Of a stretch of DNA of 64,000 nucleotides, positions 24,629 to 32,768 are shown one piece after another. The stretch's first letter is position 1, and every line of letters begins with the position of its first letter. The translations under genes and the position numbers were made by a program. The notes beneath the pieces were generated by a model. The model saw only the letters and a program-made list of their open reading frames with translations, ran no database searches and was not told the DNA's origin. The DNA is taken from the NCBI RefSeq assembly GCF_026343115.1, contig NZ_JAPEMC010000001.1, forward strand, positions 992,001-1,056,000, read 5' to 3'. This DNA is from Streptomyces sp. NBC_00102 (GTDB lineage Bacteria; Actinomycetota; Actinomycetes; Streptomycetales; Streptomycetaceae).

Positions 24629-25859
24629 GTGCCGCATCAGACAACCTTTGCCCCGTAGTGACGTGACGCGCCGTTCGGATGCTGGTCCGGACGGCGCGAG
24701 GTCGCCAGGCTGTCCGGGTGGCAGAACGAGTACGTGTCCGCGAGATCGATGACGACGCGGGGCAGCGCCTGTTGCGGACCATCCGCAGAGGCACGGGGTC
24801 GGTGGTGACCTGGCGGCGCGCCCAGATGGTGCTGCTGTCCGCGCAGGGTATGCCCGTGGCGAAGATTGCCGAGGTGACGTTCACGAGCGCGGATCGGGTC
24901 CGAGACGTGATCCACAACTTCAACACCGACGGCTTCGACTCCCTGTATCCGAAGTACAAGGGCGGCCGGCCCAGGACCTTCACCCTGCCCGAGCGGCGCG
25001 AGATCAAGAAGATCGCGAAGTCCAAGCCAGCCGAGCACGATCTGCCGTTTTCGACCTGGAGCTTGACCAAGCTGGCGGACTTCCTGGTAGCCGAGGGGGT
25101 GGTCGACGACATCAGCCACGAGGGCCTGCGCATCCTGCTCCGCGAGGAGGGCGTCTCCTTTCAACGCTTGAAGACCTGGAAGACCTCCAAGGACCCTGAC
25201 TACGCGGCGAAGAAGGCCCGCGTTGAGCACCTCTACGCGATCGCCGACGCCGAGGTCATACCCGAGGAGGGCGAGCCCGAAGTCGTCTTCTGTATAGACG
25301 AGTTCGGGCCGCTCAACCTGATGCCCCACCCGGGCCGGCAGTGGGCCGAACGCGGCGGCAAGCACAAGGACCCCGACCGCGAACCTCGCCGCAGGCGGCG
25401 GGCGACCTACAACCGCTACGGCGGAGTGCGGCACCTGTTCGCCGCCCTGGACCTGGCCAAGGACAAGCTCTACGGCCACATCAAGCCGGTCAAGAAGCGC
25501 ACCCAGTTCCTGGAATTCTGCCGCTACCTGCGCAGCCTCTACCCGTCCCAGGTCCGTATCGCGATCGTCTGCGACAACTTCTCCCCGCACCTGACCACCA
25601 AGAAGTGCCAACGCGTCGGCACCTGGGCCGCGGCGAACAACGTCGAAATCGCCTACACCCCCACCAACAGCTCCTGGCTCAACCGCATCGAGGCCCAGTT
25701 CACCGCGCTGCGCTACTTCACCCTCGACGGCACCGACCACGCCAGCCACAAGGAACAGGGCAGCATGATCCGCCGCTACATCATCTGGCGAAACCGCCAC
25801 GCCGACGACCAGCGCCTACGCGCTGTCGTCGACAGGGCTAACGCTGCCTGATCCGGCGC
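24629..25859. mobile_element. IS630-family insertion sequence, about 1.23 kb
   Basis: The left end begins GTGCCGCATCAGACAACC after a TA at 24627-24628. The inner right end, read inward, begins GCGCCGGATCAGGCAGCG before a TA at 25860-25861. The two ends match at 21 of the first 28 positions and TA flanks fit the TA target duplication of this family. The right end overlaps the transposase stop codon. A second, better right end lies beyond the DinB gene (see 26413-26448). Confidence 0.8.
24679..25851 (+). CDS. IS630-family DDE transposase
   Basis: A 390-residue apparently intact transposase. The N-terminal part holds two helix-turn-helix regions (VVTWRRAQMVLLSAQGMPVA and STWSLTKLADFLVAEGVVDD). 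The catalytic triad is visible as VFCIDEFGPLNL (D), AIVCDNFSPH (D) and SSWLNRIEAQF (E). A basic segment DREPRRRRRATYNRYGG precedes the core strand. Codon use is similar to neighbours but with more AAG and AAC. The start is uncertain by a few codons; VAERVRVREID may be the true N-terminus. The stop lies within the right terminal repeat. Confidence 0.88.
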   Translation: MLVRTARGRQAVRVAERVRVREIDDDAGQRLLRTIRRGTGSVVTWRRAQMVLLSAQGMPVAKIAEVTFTSADRVRDVIHNFNTDGFDSLYPKYKGGRPRTFTLPERREIKKIAKSKPAEHDLPFSTWSLTKLADFLVAEGVVDDISHEGLRILLREEGVSFQRLKTWKTSKDPDYAAKKARVEHLYAIADAEVIPEEGEPEVVFCIDEFGPLNLMPHPGRQWAERGGKHKDPDREPRRRRRATYNRYGGVRHLFAALDLAKDKLYGHIKPVKKRTQFLEFCRYLRSLYPSQVRIAIVCDNFSPHLTTKKCQRVGTWAAANNVEIAYTPTNSSWLNRIEAQFTALRYFTLDGTDHASHKEQGSMIRRYIIWRNRHADDQRLRAVVDRANAA

Positions 25860-26371
25860 TAAACGCCGGTGGCGCCATCGATGCGTTCCCGGACCAGGTC
25901 GGCGTGGCCGTTGTGGCGGGCGTATTCCTCGATCATGTGGACGTAGATCCAGCGGAGGTTGACGTCCTGCTCCATGAAGCGGCCCGTATCGGTCAGAGCA
26001 TGGTCGGCGCAGTGCTCGCGGGCGCGAGCGATCTCCGCGTGCCAGGTGGCGAGGGCGTCACTCAGGGCGGCGCCCGCAGCAAGGTCGAAGCCGCCGTCGG
26101 GGCCGTCCCGGTCGGCCTGCGGGTCGTAGATGGGCGGGGCCTGTTCTCCGGCGAGCACGCGGCGGAACCAGTTCCGCTCCACCTCAGCCATGTGCTGGAC
26201 CAGGCCGGTCAACGTGAAGCCGGACGGCGGCACGGACGCGACGGCGGCCTGCTCATCGTCCAGACCCTCGCACTTCATCACCAGTGTGGTGCGGTGAAAG
26301 TCGAGCCAGCTTTCAAGCGTCGTGCGCTCGTCGGCGTTCAGGGGTGGCATAGGGCGATCGATGGCGCTCAT
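25859..26371 (-). CDS. DinB-family protein (DUF664) enclosed by IS630-type ends
   Basis: A 170-residue four-helix DinB/DUF664 protein, a family of metal-binding helical bundles often tied to thiol-dependent transferases. The metal-site histidines appear in [18 protein letters not shown] and [24 protein letters not shown]. Its TAG stop uses the TA at the inner right end of the IS630 element, and a second right end lies 42 bp upstream of its ATG. So the gene sits exactly between two copies of the same terminal repeat and may be cargo. A related DinB gene lies at 42349-42918. Confidence 0.85.
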   Translation of the reverse strand: MSAIDRPMPPLNADERTTLESWLDFHRTTLVMKCEGLDDEQAAVASVPPSGFTLTGLVQHMAEVERNWFRRVLAGEQAPPIYDPQADRDGPDGGFDLAAGAALSDALATWHAEIARAREHCADHALTDTGRFMEQDVNLRWIYVHMIEEYARHNGHADLVRERIDGATGV

Positions 26372-26412
26372 CGGTCGATTATCGCCAGCGGCTGAAGCCG
26401 TCGACAGGCGGG

Positions 26413-26448
26413 GCCTCACTACAGGGCGAACGTTGCCTGATGCGGCAC
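26413..26448. repeat. Second, better-matched IS630 right terminal repeat
   Basis: Read inward from 26448 the sequence begins GTGCCGCATCAGGCAACG and matches the IS630 left end at 24629 at 29 of the first 33 positions, better than the inner right end does. A TA at 26449-26450 flanks it. It could be the true right end of a larger element (24629-26448, 1.82 kb) carrying transposase plus DinB, or a relic of another copy. Confidence 0.8.
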
Positions 26449-26535
26449 TAGCGGGCGACGGGGGTACGGCGTCGGCGTTCGCGCGGGCCGCACCCTGCGG
26501 AGTGCGCCAGCCCGTGCGGGCGGGGCTGTCGCGGG

Positions 26536-27759
26536 TCAGCCCTTGCGGGCTGCCGCGCGTGCGGTGAGCCGGAGGAAGAGCAGGGCCGCGGCCGCCAGTG
26601 CGGCCCCGAGGCCGTAGACGGTGGTCGCTCCGTGCGGGAGGGTGATGCCTCCGAGCACGGTGCCCAGGCCGATGCCCAGGTAGATGCCGGAGGAGTTGAG
26701 GGAGACGACCAGCGGGGCTTCCTGGGGGGCGGCCTCGATGAGGCGGTGCTGTTGCGCGGGCGTCTGGCACCAGCTGGCGGCGCCCCAGAGGAGGACCAGC
26801 ACGCCGACCAGGAGCACCAGGGAGACATGGGTGGCCGCGAGCCAGGTCAGCAGGCCGAGTGCGAGCACCATGCCGATGTAGCCGAAGGTCAGGACCCGGA
26901 CCGAGCCCCAGCGGTCGGTGGCGTAGCCGGATGCCAGGTTGCCGAGTACGGCGCCCAGCCCGTACAGGAAGAGCATCCACAGATCCGCGCTGTCGGGGAC
27001 CCGGACCGCGCGCAGAACCGGCACGCTGTAGGCGTAGGCGGTGTAGGCGGCTGCCATGCCGAACACGGTGAGCGGCAGCACGGCGAGGACGGCGGGCCTG
27101 CGCAGTACGGCGAGCCGGGTGCGCAGCGGGACTCGCGGGTTGCCCGGCAGGGCGGGCATCATCAGGCGTACCCCGAGGGCGATGAGCGCGCAGAGTGCGG
27201 CCACGATGCCCAACGCGGAGCGCCAGCCCAGCCAGTGGCCGGCGAGGTTGCCGAGCGGCACCCCGAGCGCGGTGGCGACGGTCAGGCCGCCGATCACCAC
27301 GGCCAGTGCCCGCGCCCGGTATTCGGGGCGTACGAGCGCGGCGCTCACCGCGCCGGCGCTGGGCGTGTAGGCCGCCGCGCCCGCCGCCGCGAGGACCCGG
27401 CTGATGATCAGTACGGCCAGGTTGGGTGCGAGTGCCGAGCACAGGTTGGCCAGACCGAGTGTGATCAGTGCGCCGACCAGCAGTGCGCGGCGGGGCAGGC
27501 GCGCGGTCGCCGTGGCGAGCACGGGCGAGAGTAAGGCGTAGGCGGCCGCGAACACCGTGACGGACTGGCCGGCGGCCTCCGTCGAAACGTACAGGTCCTC
27601 GGCCATGGAGGGCAGGAAGCCGGCGACGACGAAGGCGTCGGTGCCGACGGCGAAGGTGCCCAGCGCCAGCACCAGGGTCGGCATCAGGCCGCCCTGCCCG
27701 GGCTGGGTGGTCTGGCCGTCGGGCTTTCGCCGGCCGGACATTATCGAGACATCTGACAT
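26536..27759 (-). CDS. MFS transporter, DHA1-type
   Basis: A 407-residue protein with about 12 membrane segments. The first segment [19 protein letters not shown] and the following loop, the motif A-like [12 protein letters not shown], and the motif C-like [14 protein letters not shown] are as in drug/sugar antiporters of the CmlR/AraJ type. The ATG was chosen for GAGGAG seven bases upstream. It follows the Rrf2 regulator on the same strand after 92 bp, and the gap holds a half-site of the regulator's palindrome, so control by that regulator is likely. The substrate is unknown. Confidence 0.88.
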   Translation of the reverse strand: MSDVSIMSGRRKPDGQTTQPGQGGLMPTLVLALGTFAVGTDAFVVAGFLPSMAEDLYVSTEAAGQSVTVFAAAYALLSPVLATATARLPRRALLVGALITLGLANLCSALAPNLAVLIISRVLAAAGAAAYTPSAGAVSAALVRPEYRARALAVVIGGLTVATALGVPLGNLAGHWLGWRSALGIVAALCALIALGVRLMMPALPGNPRVPLRTRLAVLRRPAVLAVLPLTVFGMAAAYTAYAYSVPVLRAVRVPDSADLWMLFLYGLGAVLGNLASGYATDRWGSVRVLTFGYIGMVLALGLLTWLAATHVSLVLLVGVLVLLWGAASWCQTPAQQHRLIEAAPQEAPLVVSLNSSGIYLGIGLGTVLGGITLPHGATTVYGLGAALAAAALLFLRLTARAAARKG

Positions 27760-27851
27760 CCAGGTTCTCCTCACTCGTAGGCGCTCGGTCCACCAGCGTT
27801 CGATCCATCAGGGCGTTGTCCACCCGCACGCGCACCACAGGTGCGTTGCGC

Positions 27852-28331
27852 TCAGCGGCCGGTGCGCTCGTAGTGACGCCGTGCCCGTTCGGCGGCGGAG
27901 GCCGGCGCCGAAGCCATCAGGTCCGCCACCGTCTGCGCGGCGAGCTCCCTGCGCCAGGCCAGTTCGGCCCTGCGCATCGCACCGGCGATGCCGCAGGGCT
28001 GCTGGAACTCGCGGGCCGGTGCACCCTCGCCCGCCCCCCGCTGCCGGATCTCGGTGCACTGGAAGACGTCGTCCCGACCGTCGACGGCGGCGACGACGTC
28101 CATGAGCGTGATCCGCTCGGGCGGCCTGGCCAGCCGGAAGCCACCCCGGGCACCCGGGGTGGACGTCAGGATTCCCGCCCGGTCCAGCGCCTGCAACTGC
28201 TTGTTCAGGTAGGCCGGCGGCAGTTCGAACCAGGCCGCGAGCTTGGCCGACGACACCGCCTCGGCGTCCCCGAGCCAGGCCAGCGTCAGGCAGCAGTGCA
28301 GCCCCCACTCGACTCCCGCACTCATTCGCAT
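27852..28331 (-). CDS. Rrf2-family transcriptional regulator
   Basis: A 159-residue winged-helix regulator. The recognition region is [24 protein letters not shown] and the wing contains [25 protein letters not shown], both standard for Rrf2. Cysteines at HCC near the N-terminus, FQCTEI and QQPCGIAG could form an iron-sulfur or thiol sensor, as in other Rrf2 proteins. An 8+9+8 palindrome lies directly upstream of its start, consistent with autoregulation. It heads the unit with the MFS exporter. Confidence 0.88.
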   Translation of the reverse strand: MRMSAGVEWGLHCCLTLAWLGDAEAVSSAKLAAWFELPPAYLNKQLQALDRAGILTSTPGARGGFRLARPPERITLMDVVAAVDGRDDVFQCTEIRQRGAGEGAPAREFQQPCGIAGAMRRAELAWRRELAAQTVADLMASAPASAAERARRHYERTGR

Positions 28332-28356
28332 AACCTGGACTCTACACATCCAGGTT
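28332..28356 (-). promoter_or_regulatory. Putative Rrf2 operator
   Basis: AACCTGGA (28332-28339) and TCCAGGTT (28349-28356) form a perfect palindrome with a 9-bp spacer, adjoining the regulator start. The 11-mer ACATCCAGGTT occurs here and again at the start of the MFS gene (27756-27766). Confidence 0.6.
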
Positions 28357-28464
28357 CAGGCTTCGCGCACACTCGACGGAACACGTAGGCCTCCCACGGG
28401 CCGCCCCGCGCCCGCCAGTTGACCGACCATCACCCATGAGTCGACGTCCGTCGAAGGACCGCAG

Positions 28465-28514
28465 GACGCGGCCCCGCCGTTCCTCCGGAGCCGGAGGAAC
28501 GGCGGGGCCGCGTC
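28465..28514. terminator. Very strong terminator downstream of the galactanase gene
   Basis: A perfect 24-bp inverted repeat (28465-28488 and 28491-28514) lies 16 bp past the GH53 stop, on the side facing the Rrf2 gene's upstream region. Confidence 0.9.
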
Positions 28515-28530
28515 GCGTGACGGGGGTGGT

Positions 28531-30150
28531 CTACCGGTGCGCGTACCAGCTCGCCGCCGGGAGCAGTTTCTCGTTGTAGTCGAAGAGGGCCTGGTTCTCC
28601 CAGGCGTTGCCGGAGGAGGGGTCGGCCGGGTCCCAGCCGCTGCCGGTGACGGCGGTCCAGCCGGGCTCCCAGTAGACGGCGCCGAGGCCCCGGCCGCCGG
28701 GGACGGCTTCGACGACGTTCAGGACGTCACGGAAGTTGGCGGCCTGGCCCGCCGGGGTGGCGGGGTAGCCGGTGACGAGCTGGTCGGCGGTGGCGATGTT
28801 GTTCTCCAGGCCGTCCTTGTCGGCGAGGGTGTGGGCGTAGGCGGTCTCGGCGACCAGGACCGGCTTGCCGTAGCGGGAGGCGGCGTCGTCCAGGTTGGTC
28901 TGGAGGTCGGAGAGGGCGCCGTGCCAGTAGCCGTAGTACGAGAGGGCGATGACGTCGAAGGGCACGCCGTACGCGACGGCGTTGTCGAACCACCAGCGGG
29001 TGCCCGCGTTGTCGCCGCCCTTGGCGAGGTGCAGGGCGACCTTCGTGCCGGAGGAGACGGCCTTGGCGGCGTTGGCGCCGGAGGTGAGGAGTCCGGCGAG
29101 CTGGGACCAGTTGTCGGTGGAGCCCTCGGGCCAGAGCATTCCGGCGTTGATCTCGTTGCCGATCTGGACCATGTCGGCGGTGGTGCCCTGCGCCTTGAGG
29201 GCGTTGAGCACGTCGTAGGTGTGGTTGTAGACGTCGGTCTTCAGCTGGGTGTAGCCGTGACCGGCCCAGGCGGCGGGCTTGTTCTGCTTGCCGGGGTCGG
29301 CCCAGGCGTCGGAGTAGTGGAAGTCGACCAGGACCTTCATGCCGAGTGCCTTCGCGCGCTTGGCCATCGCGAGGACGTGGGCCTTGTCGTTGTAGCCGTC
29401 GGCGGGGTTCACCCACACCTTGAGGCGTACGTAGTTCATTCCGGCGGAGTTCAGCAGGGCGAGGGCATCGCCCGCGGTGCCACTCGCGTTGCGGTAGACG
29501 GCGCCGTGGGCCTCGTTCTTCGGGAGGGTGGAGAGGTCGCCGCCCTTGACGCTGAGGCCGGTGGTGCCGGAGGCGAAGGTGATGTCGTCGAAGTTGGCCC
29601 ACTCCCCCGCGTGCGCGTCGGAGTTGAGGCTGATGGTGCAGGCGCCGCCGGTGACCTTGACGGAGGTGACCAGGCGTATCCAGGCGCCGTTGGCGGTGGG
29701 CGGCAGGTCGGTGCGCTGTTCGGCGGAACCGCAGTTGCGCAGGGCGATGTAGGCGGAGTTCTGGCCGCCGCTGGAGCGGACCCAGGCGCTGAGGGTGTAC
29801 GTGCCGTTGGCCAGCCCGGAGAGGTACTGGTACGTCTCCACCTTGTAGGCGGAGGCCGACCAGTGGCTGAGCCGGGTGGAGCCCGCGTGGCCGCCGGCCT
29901 CGGTGAAGGAGGCGGCACTCTGGCCGCCGGCGGAGTACGTGGTCCAGCCGGTGGCGCCCGATTCGAAGCCGGCGTTGGTGACGGTGGTCGCCGCGTGGGC
30001 CGCCTGGGCGGGGAGCCCGGCGAGCATCAGCCCGCCGAGAGCGGTCAGTGCGGCGGCGGCCCGGCGTCCGCCGCGCGGGGTGCGGCGAACCGCTCCTGGT
30101 AGCGCTCTGGTGCCGTACAGCGCTCTGGCGAGCAGCTTCTTTCCGTACAT
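28531..30150 (-). CDS. Secreted arabinogalactan endo-1,4-beta-galactanase (GH53) with carbohydrate-binding module
   Basis: A 539-residue secreted enzyme. A long basic signal peptide (to about residue 53, ending AQAAHA) is followed by a beta-sandwich binding module (about 55-195: NAGFESGATGWTTY, AYIALRNCGS) and a GH53 catalytic domain (about 200-539). The acid/base glutamate is in QIGNEINAGMLWPEG and the nucleophile in PVLVAETAYAH. It cuts beta-1,4-galactan outside the cell. The neighbouring GH42, importer and LacI genes complete a galactan pathway. The start has GGGACATCG just upstream, and a repeat array separates it from the GH42 gene. Confidence 0.93.
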   Translation of the reverse strand: MYGKKLLARALYGTRALPGAVRRTPRGGRRAAAALTALGGLMLAGLPAQAAHAATTVTNAGFESGATGWTTYSAGGQSAASFTEAGGHAGSTRLSHWSASAYKVETYQYLSGLANGTYTLSAWVRSSGGQNSAYIALRNCGSAEQRTDLPPTANGAWIRLVTSVKVTGGACTISLNSDAHAGEWANFDDITFASGTTGLSVKGGDLSTLPKNEAHGAVYRNASGTAGDALALLNSAGMNYVRLKVWVNPADGYNDKAHVLAMAKRAKALGMKVLVDFHYSDAWADPGKQNKPAAWAGHGYTQLKTDVYNHTYDVLNALKAQGTTADMVQIGNEINAGMLWPEGSTDNWSQLAGLLTSGANAAKAVSSGTKVALHLAKGGDNAGTRWWFDNAVAYGVPFDVIALSYYGYWHGALSDLQTNLDDAASRYGKPVLVAETAYAHTLADKDGLENNIATADQLVTGYPATPAGQAANFRDVLNVVEAVPGGRGLGAVYWEPGWTAVTGSGWDPADPSSGNAWENQALFDYNEKLLPAASWYAHR

Positions 30151-30250
30151 CGTCGATGTCCCTTCGACCGTTGCGCGGGATACGGGTGTGGTGCGGGGGG
30201 GTACGCGGTGCCGGTGGTACGTGGTGCGGATGGTGCCGGTGGTACGTGGT

Positions 30251-30410
30251 GCTGGTGGTGCTGGTGGTGCTGGTCGTACGTGGTGCTGGTCGTACGTGGT
30301 GCTGGTGGTGCTGGTGGTGCTGGTCGTACGTGGTGCTGGTCGTACGTGGTGCTGGTGGTGCTGGTGGTGCTGGTCGTACGTGGTGCTGGTCGTACGTGGT
30401 GCTGGTGGTG
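30251..30410. repeat. 50-bp tandem repeat between GH53 and GH42 genes
   Basis: Three perfect 50-bp units start at 30251, 30301 and 30351, followed by ten bases of a fourth. Each unit is itself made of GCTGGTGGT and GGTCGTACGT sub-repeats. It lies in the GH53 5' leader and just after the GH42 stop. The strand bias of G and T is marked (the plus strand has almost no A). Confidence 0.93.
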
Positions 30411-30414
30411 CGCC

Positions 30415-32448
30415 TCAGGCGTCGAGCCGTACGACGCGGACCGCGCCCGCCGGGAGGGCGAGGTGTCCGGAAGCGGGCTCGCCGGTGAGGAGTTCGGTGC
30501 CGGGGGTGTCCAGCGGGATCTTGGTGTCGGCCCCGGTGTGGTTGATGACGAAGAGGTAGCTGCCGGTCTCCCCGGTGCGGCGGACCACCTCCACGTCGCG
30601 CGGGAGCGAGGTGCGCGGGGCGATGCCGGCGTCCGCGCAGGCGCGGTCCAGCACGGCGTCGAGGTCGGGGCCGGAGAGCCGGGTGGAGACGTACCAGGCG
30701 GTGCCGTCGCCGAGGCGGTTGCGGGTGACGGCGGGGCGTCCGGCGGCGACTCCGTCGGCGTAGGACCAGGCGGTCTCGGCGCCGCGCGGGACGACCACGT
30801 CCGACCAGAGGTCGCCGGTGAGTCCGGGGCCTTCGGGGGCGCCCTCAGGGGTGATGAGGCGGACGGTGTCGCCCTCGCCGAGCGGGGAGAACTCCTCGAC
30901 GGTCAGGCCGAGGACGTCCCGCAGCACGCCGGGGTAGGCGCCGGGGTGGACGTTGTCGTCGGCGTCCACGATGCCGGAGAAGTACGAGACGACGAGGGTG
31001 CCGCCGCCCTCGACGTACCGCCGCAGGTTCTGCCCCGCCTGCTCGGTGGCGAGGTAGAGGGCGGGGACGACGACCAGCGGGTAGGCCGAGAGGTCGGCCT
31101 CGGGGTGGGCGAAGTCCACGGTGAGGTGGCGGTCGTAGAGCGAGAGGTAGTAGGCGTCGGCGCGCTCGCGGGCGTCGTGGTCCTGGCTCGGGCGCCAGTC
31201 CAGGGACTGGGCCCACCAGGACTGCCAGTCCCAGACCATCGCGGCGTCGGCGACCGTGCGGGTGCCCCGGACACCGTCGAGGAGGCCGAGGTCGGCGCCG
31301 AGGCGGGTGACCTCGCGCCAGATCCGGGTGTCGGTGCCACCGTGCGGGAGCATCGCCGAGTGGAACTTCTCGGCACCGCCGCGGGACTGGCGCCACTGGA
31401 AGAACATCGCGCCGTCCGAGCCGCGGGCGACGTGGGCGAGGCTGTTGCGGGCCATCTCACCGGGGCGCTTGGCGGGGTTGCGGGGCTGCCAGTTGACGCC
31501 ACTGGTGGAGTGTTCGAGGAGCAGCCAGGGGGCGCCGCCGGCGACGGAGCGGGTGAGGTCGGCGGCCATGGCGAGGTTGACGTGGGTGCGTCGGCCGTCG
31601 GTGATGAGGTAGTGGTCGTTGGTGACGAGGTCGACCTCGCGGCCCCAGGCCCAGTAGTCGATGGAGTCGCACTGGCTGAGCGCGGTCATGAAGTTGGTGG
31701 TGACGGGGATGCCGGGGGCGAGGCGGTGCAGGATGTCGCGTTCGGCGGTGAAGTTCTCCCGCAGGGCGGCGTCGGCGAAGCGGCGGTAGTCCAGCTGCTG
31801 GGAGGGGTTGCCGACGGTGGGGGTGGCGCGCGGCGGGTCGATCTCGTCGAGGGTGCGGTAGTGCTGGCCCCAGAAGGCGGTGCCCCAGGCCTTGTTGACG
31901 GCGTCGACCGATCCGTGGCGGGCGGTGAGCCAGCGGCGGAAGTGGGCGGCGCAGTTGTCGCAGTAGCAGGCGGAGACGGGGACGCCGTACTCGTTGTGGA
32001 CGTGCCAGAGGGCGAGGGCGGGGTGGCCGGCGTAGCGGCGGCCGATCTCCTCGGTGATGCGGGCGGCGGCGGCCCGGTAGTCGGGGTTGCTGTAGCAGAT
32101 GGCGCCGCGTGAGCCGAAGGCGTACCTGACCCCGTCGCGGTTGACCGGGAGCGCCTCGGGGTGGGCGCGGTAGAACCAGGCGGGCGGGACCACGGTCGGG
32201 GTGCCGAGGTCGACGCGGATGCCGCCCTCGTGGAGCAGGTCGATCACGCGGTCGAGCCAGCCGAAGTCGTAGACGCCGGGCTCGGGTTCGAGCAGGGCCC
32301 AGGAGAAGATCCCGACGCTGACCATGGTCACGCCGGCCTCGCGCATGAGCCGCACGTCCTCGGGCCAGATCTCCTCCGGCCACTGCTCCGGGTTGTAGTC
32401 GCCGCCGAAGGCGAGCCGGTCCAGACCTCGGGGAGCGGTGTGGGACAT
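30415..32448 (-). CDS. Beta-galactosidase, GH42
   Basis: A 677-residue GH42 enzyme without a signal peptide, so probably cytoplasmic. It begins with FGGDYNPEQWPEEIW, typical of the family. The acid/base glutamate is residue 153 in VHNEYGVP and the nucleophile is residue 312 in WLLLEHSTSGVNW. A cysteine cluster CYCDNC follows the acid/base and is the zinc site seen in some GH42 enzymes. It should cleave galacto-oligosaccharides brought in by the divergent ABC importer. The ATG has CAGGAGACC upstream. It follows the shared promoter region with the importer operon. Confidence 0.93.
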   Translation of the reverse strand: MSHTAPRGLDRLAFGGDYNPEQWPEEIWPEDVRLMREAGVTMVSVGIFSWALLEPEPGVYDFGWLDRVIDLLHEGGIRVDLGTPTVVPPAWFYRAHPEALPVNRDGVRYAFGSRGAICYSNPDYRAAAARITEEIGRRYAGHPALALWHVHNEYGVPVSACYCDNCAAHFRRWLTARHGSVDAVNKAWGTAFWGQHYRTLDEIDPPRATPTVGNPSQQLDYRRFADAALRENFTAERDILHRLAPGIPVTTNFMTALSQCDSIDYWAWGREVDLVTNDHYLITDGRRTHVNLAMAADLTRSVAGGAPWLLLEHSTSGVNWQPRNPAKRPGEMARNSLAHVARGSDGAMFFQWRQSRGGAEKFHSAMLPHGGTDTRIWREVTRLGADLGLLDGVRGTRTVADAAMVWDWQSWWAQSLDWRPSQDHDARERADAYYLSLYDRHLTVDFAHPEADLSAYPLVVVPALYLATEQAGQNLRRYVEGGGTLVVSYFSGIVDADDNVHPGAYPGVLRDVLGLTVEEFSPLGEGDTVRLITPEGAPEGPGLTGDLWSDVVVPRGAETAWSYADGVAAGRPAVTRNRLGDGTAWYVSTRLSGPDLDAVLDRACADAGIAPRTSLPRDVEVVRRTGETGSYLFVINHTGADTKIPLDTPGTELLTGEPASGHLALPAGAVRVVRLDA

Positions 32449-32768
32449 GGGGGTCTCCTGGCGTTCTCGGCGGTGACGGCGGTCGCCCGCCGCCGGGGCA
32501 CGGCGGCGGCCCGCCACCGGGCGGTACGGATGCACGTCGACCGGTCGGGTCATCCGGCGGCACCGCCACCCTGCGACGACGTCCTCCGGAGCCCTTCTGT
32601 GCACGCCGCTGGGATGAAACTGGGAACGTGCACACAACCGGTCGGTGGTGTGGGGCCAAGATAACCGCACAGTTACAACCATTGACAAGTGTCGGTTCCG
32701 TTTCTCTACTGTGAACGCTCACAGCGCAAGAACCGCGCTGCACCCTCGGTTCTCGTCAGGGGAAAACC
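32449..32768. promoter_or_regulatory. Divergent promoter region of the galactan locus, with LacI-type operator
   Basis: For the plus-strand importer operon, TTGACA at 32682-32687 and TCTACT at 32705-32710 (17-bp spacing) form a good -35/-10 pair. A 16-bp near-palindrome, CTGTGAACGCTCACAG with a CG centre, overlaps the -10 at 32709-32724 and fits a LacI-family operator. Toward the GH42 gene, TGTGCACG (32598-32605) and CGTGCACA (32627-32634) form a second inverted repeat. Confidence 0.65.

Noticed and set aside
26372..26535. Small gene between the DinB start and the MFS stop
   Set aside because: The stretch is accounted for by the outer IS630 end and GC-rich spacer; no start with a ribosome site and family motif is present.
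30208..32112. A long plus-strand frame through the 50-bp repeats and antisense to the GH42 gene
   Set aside because: It is an antisense shadow; GH42 catalytic motifs lie on the minus strand.
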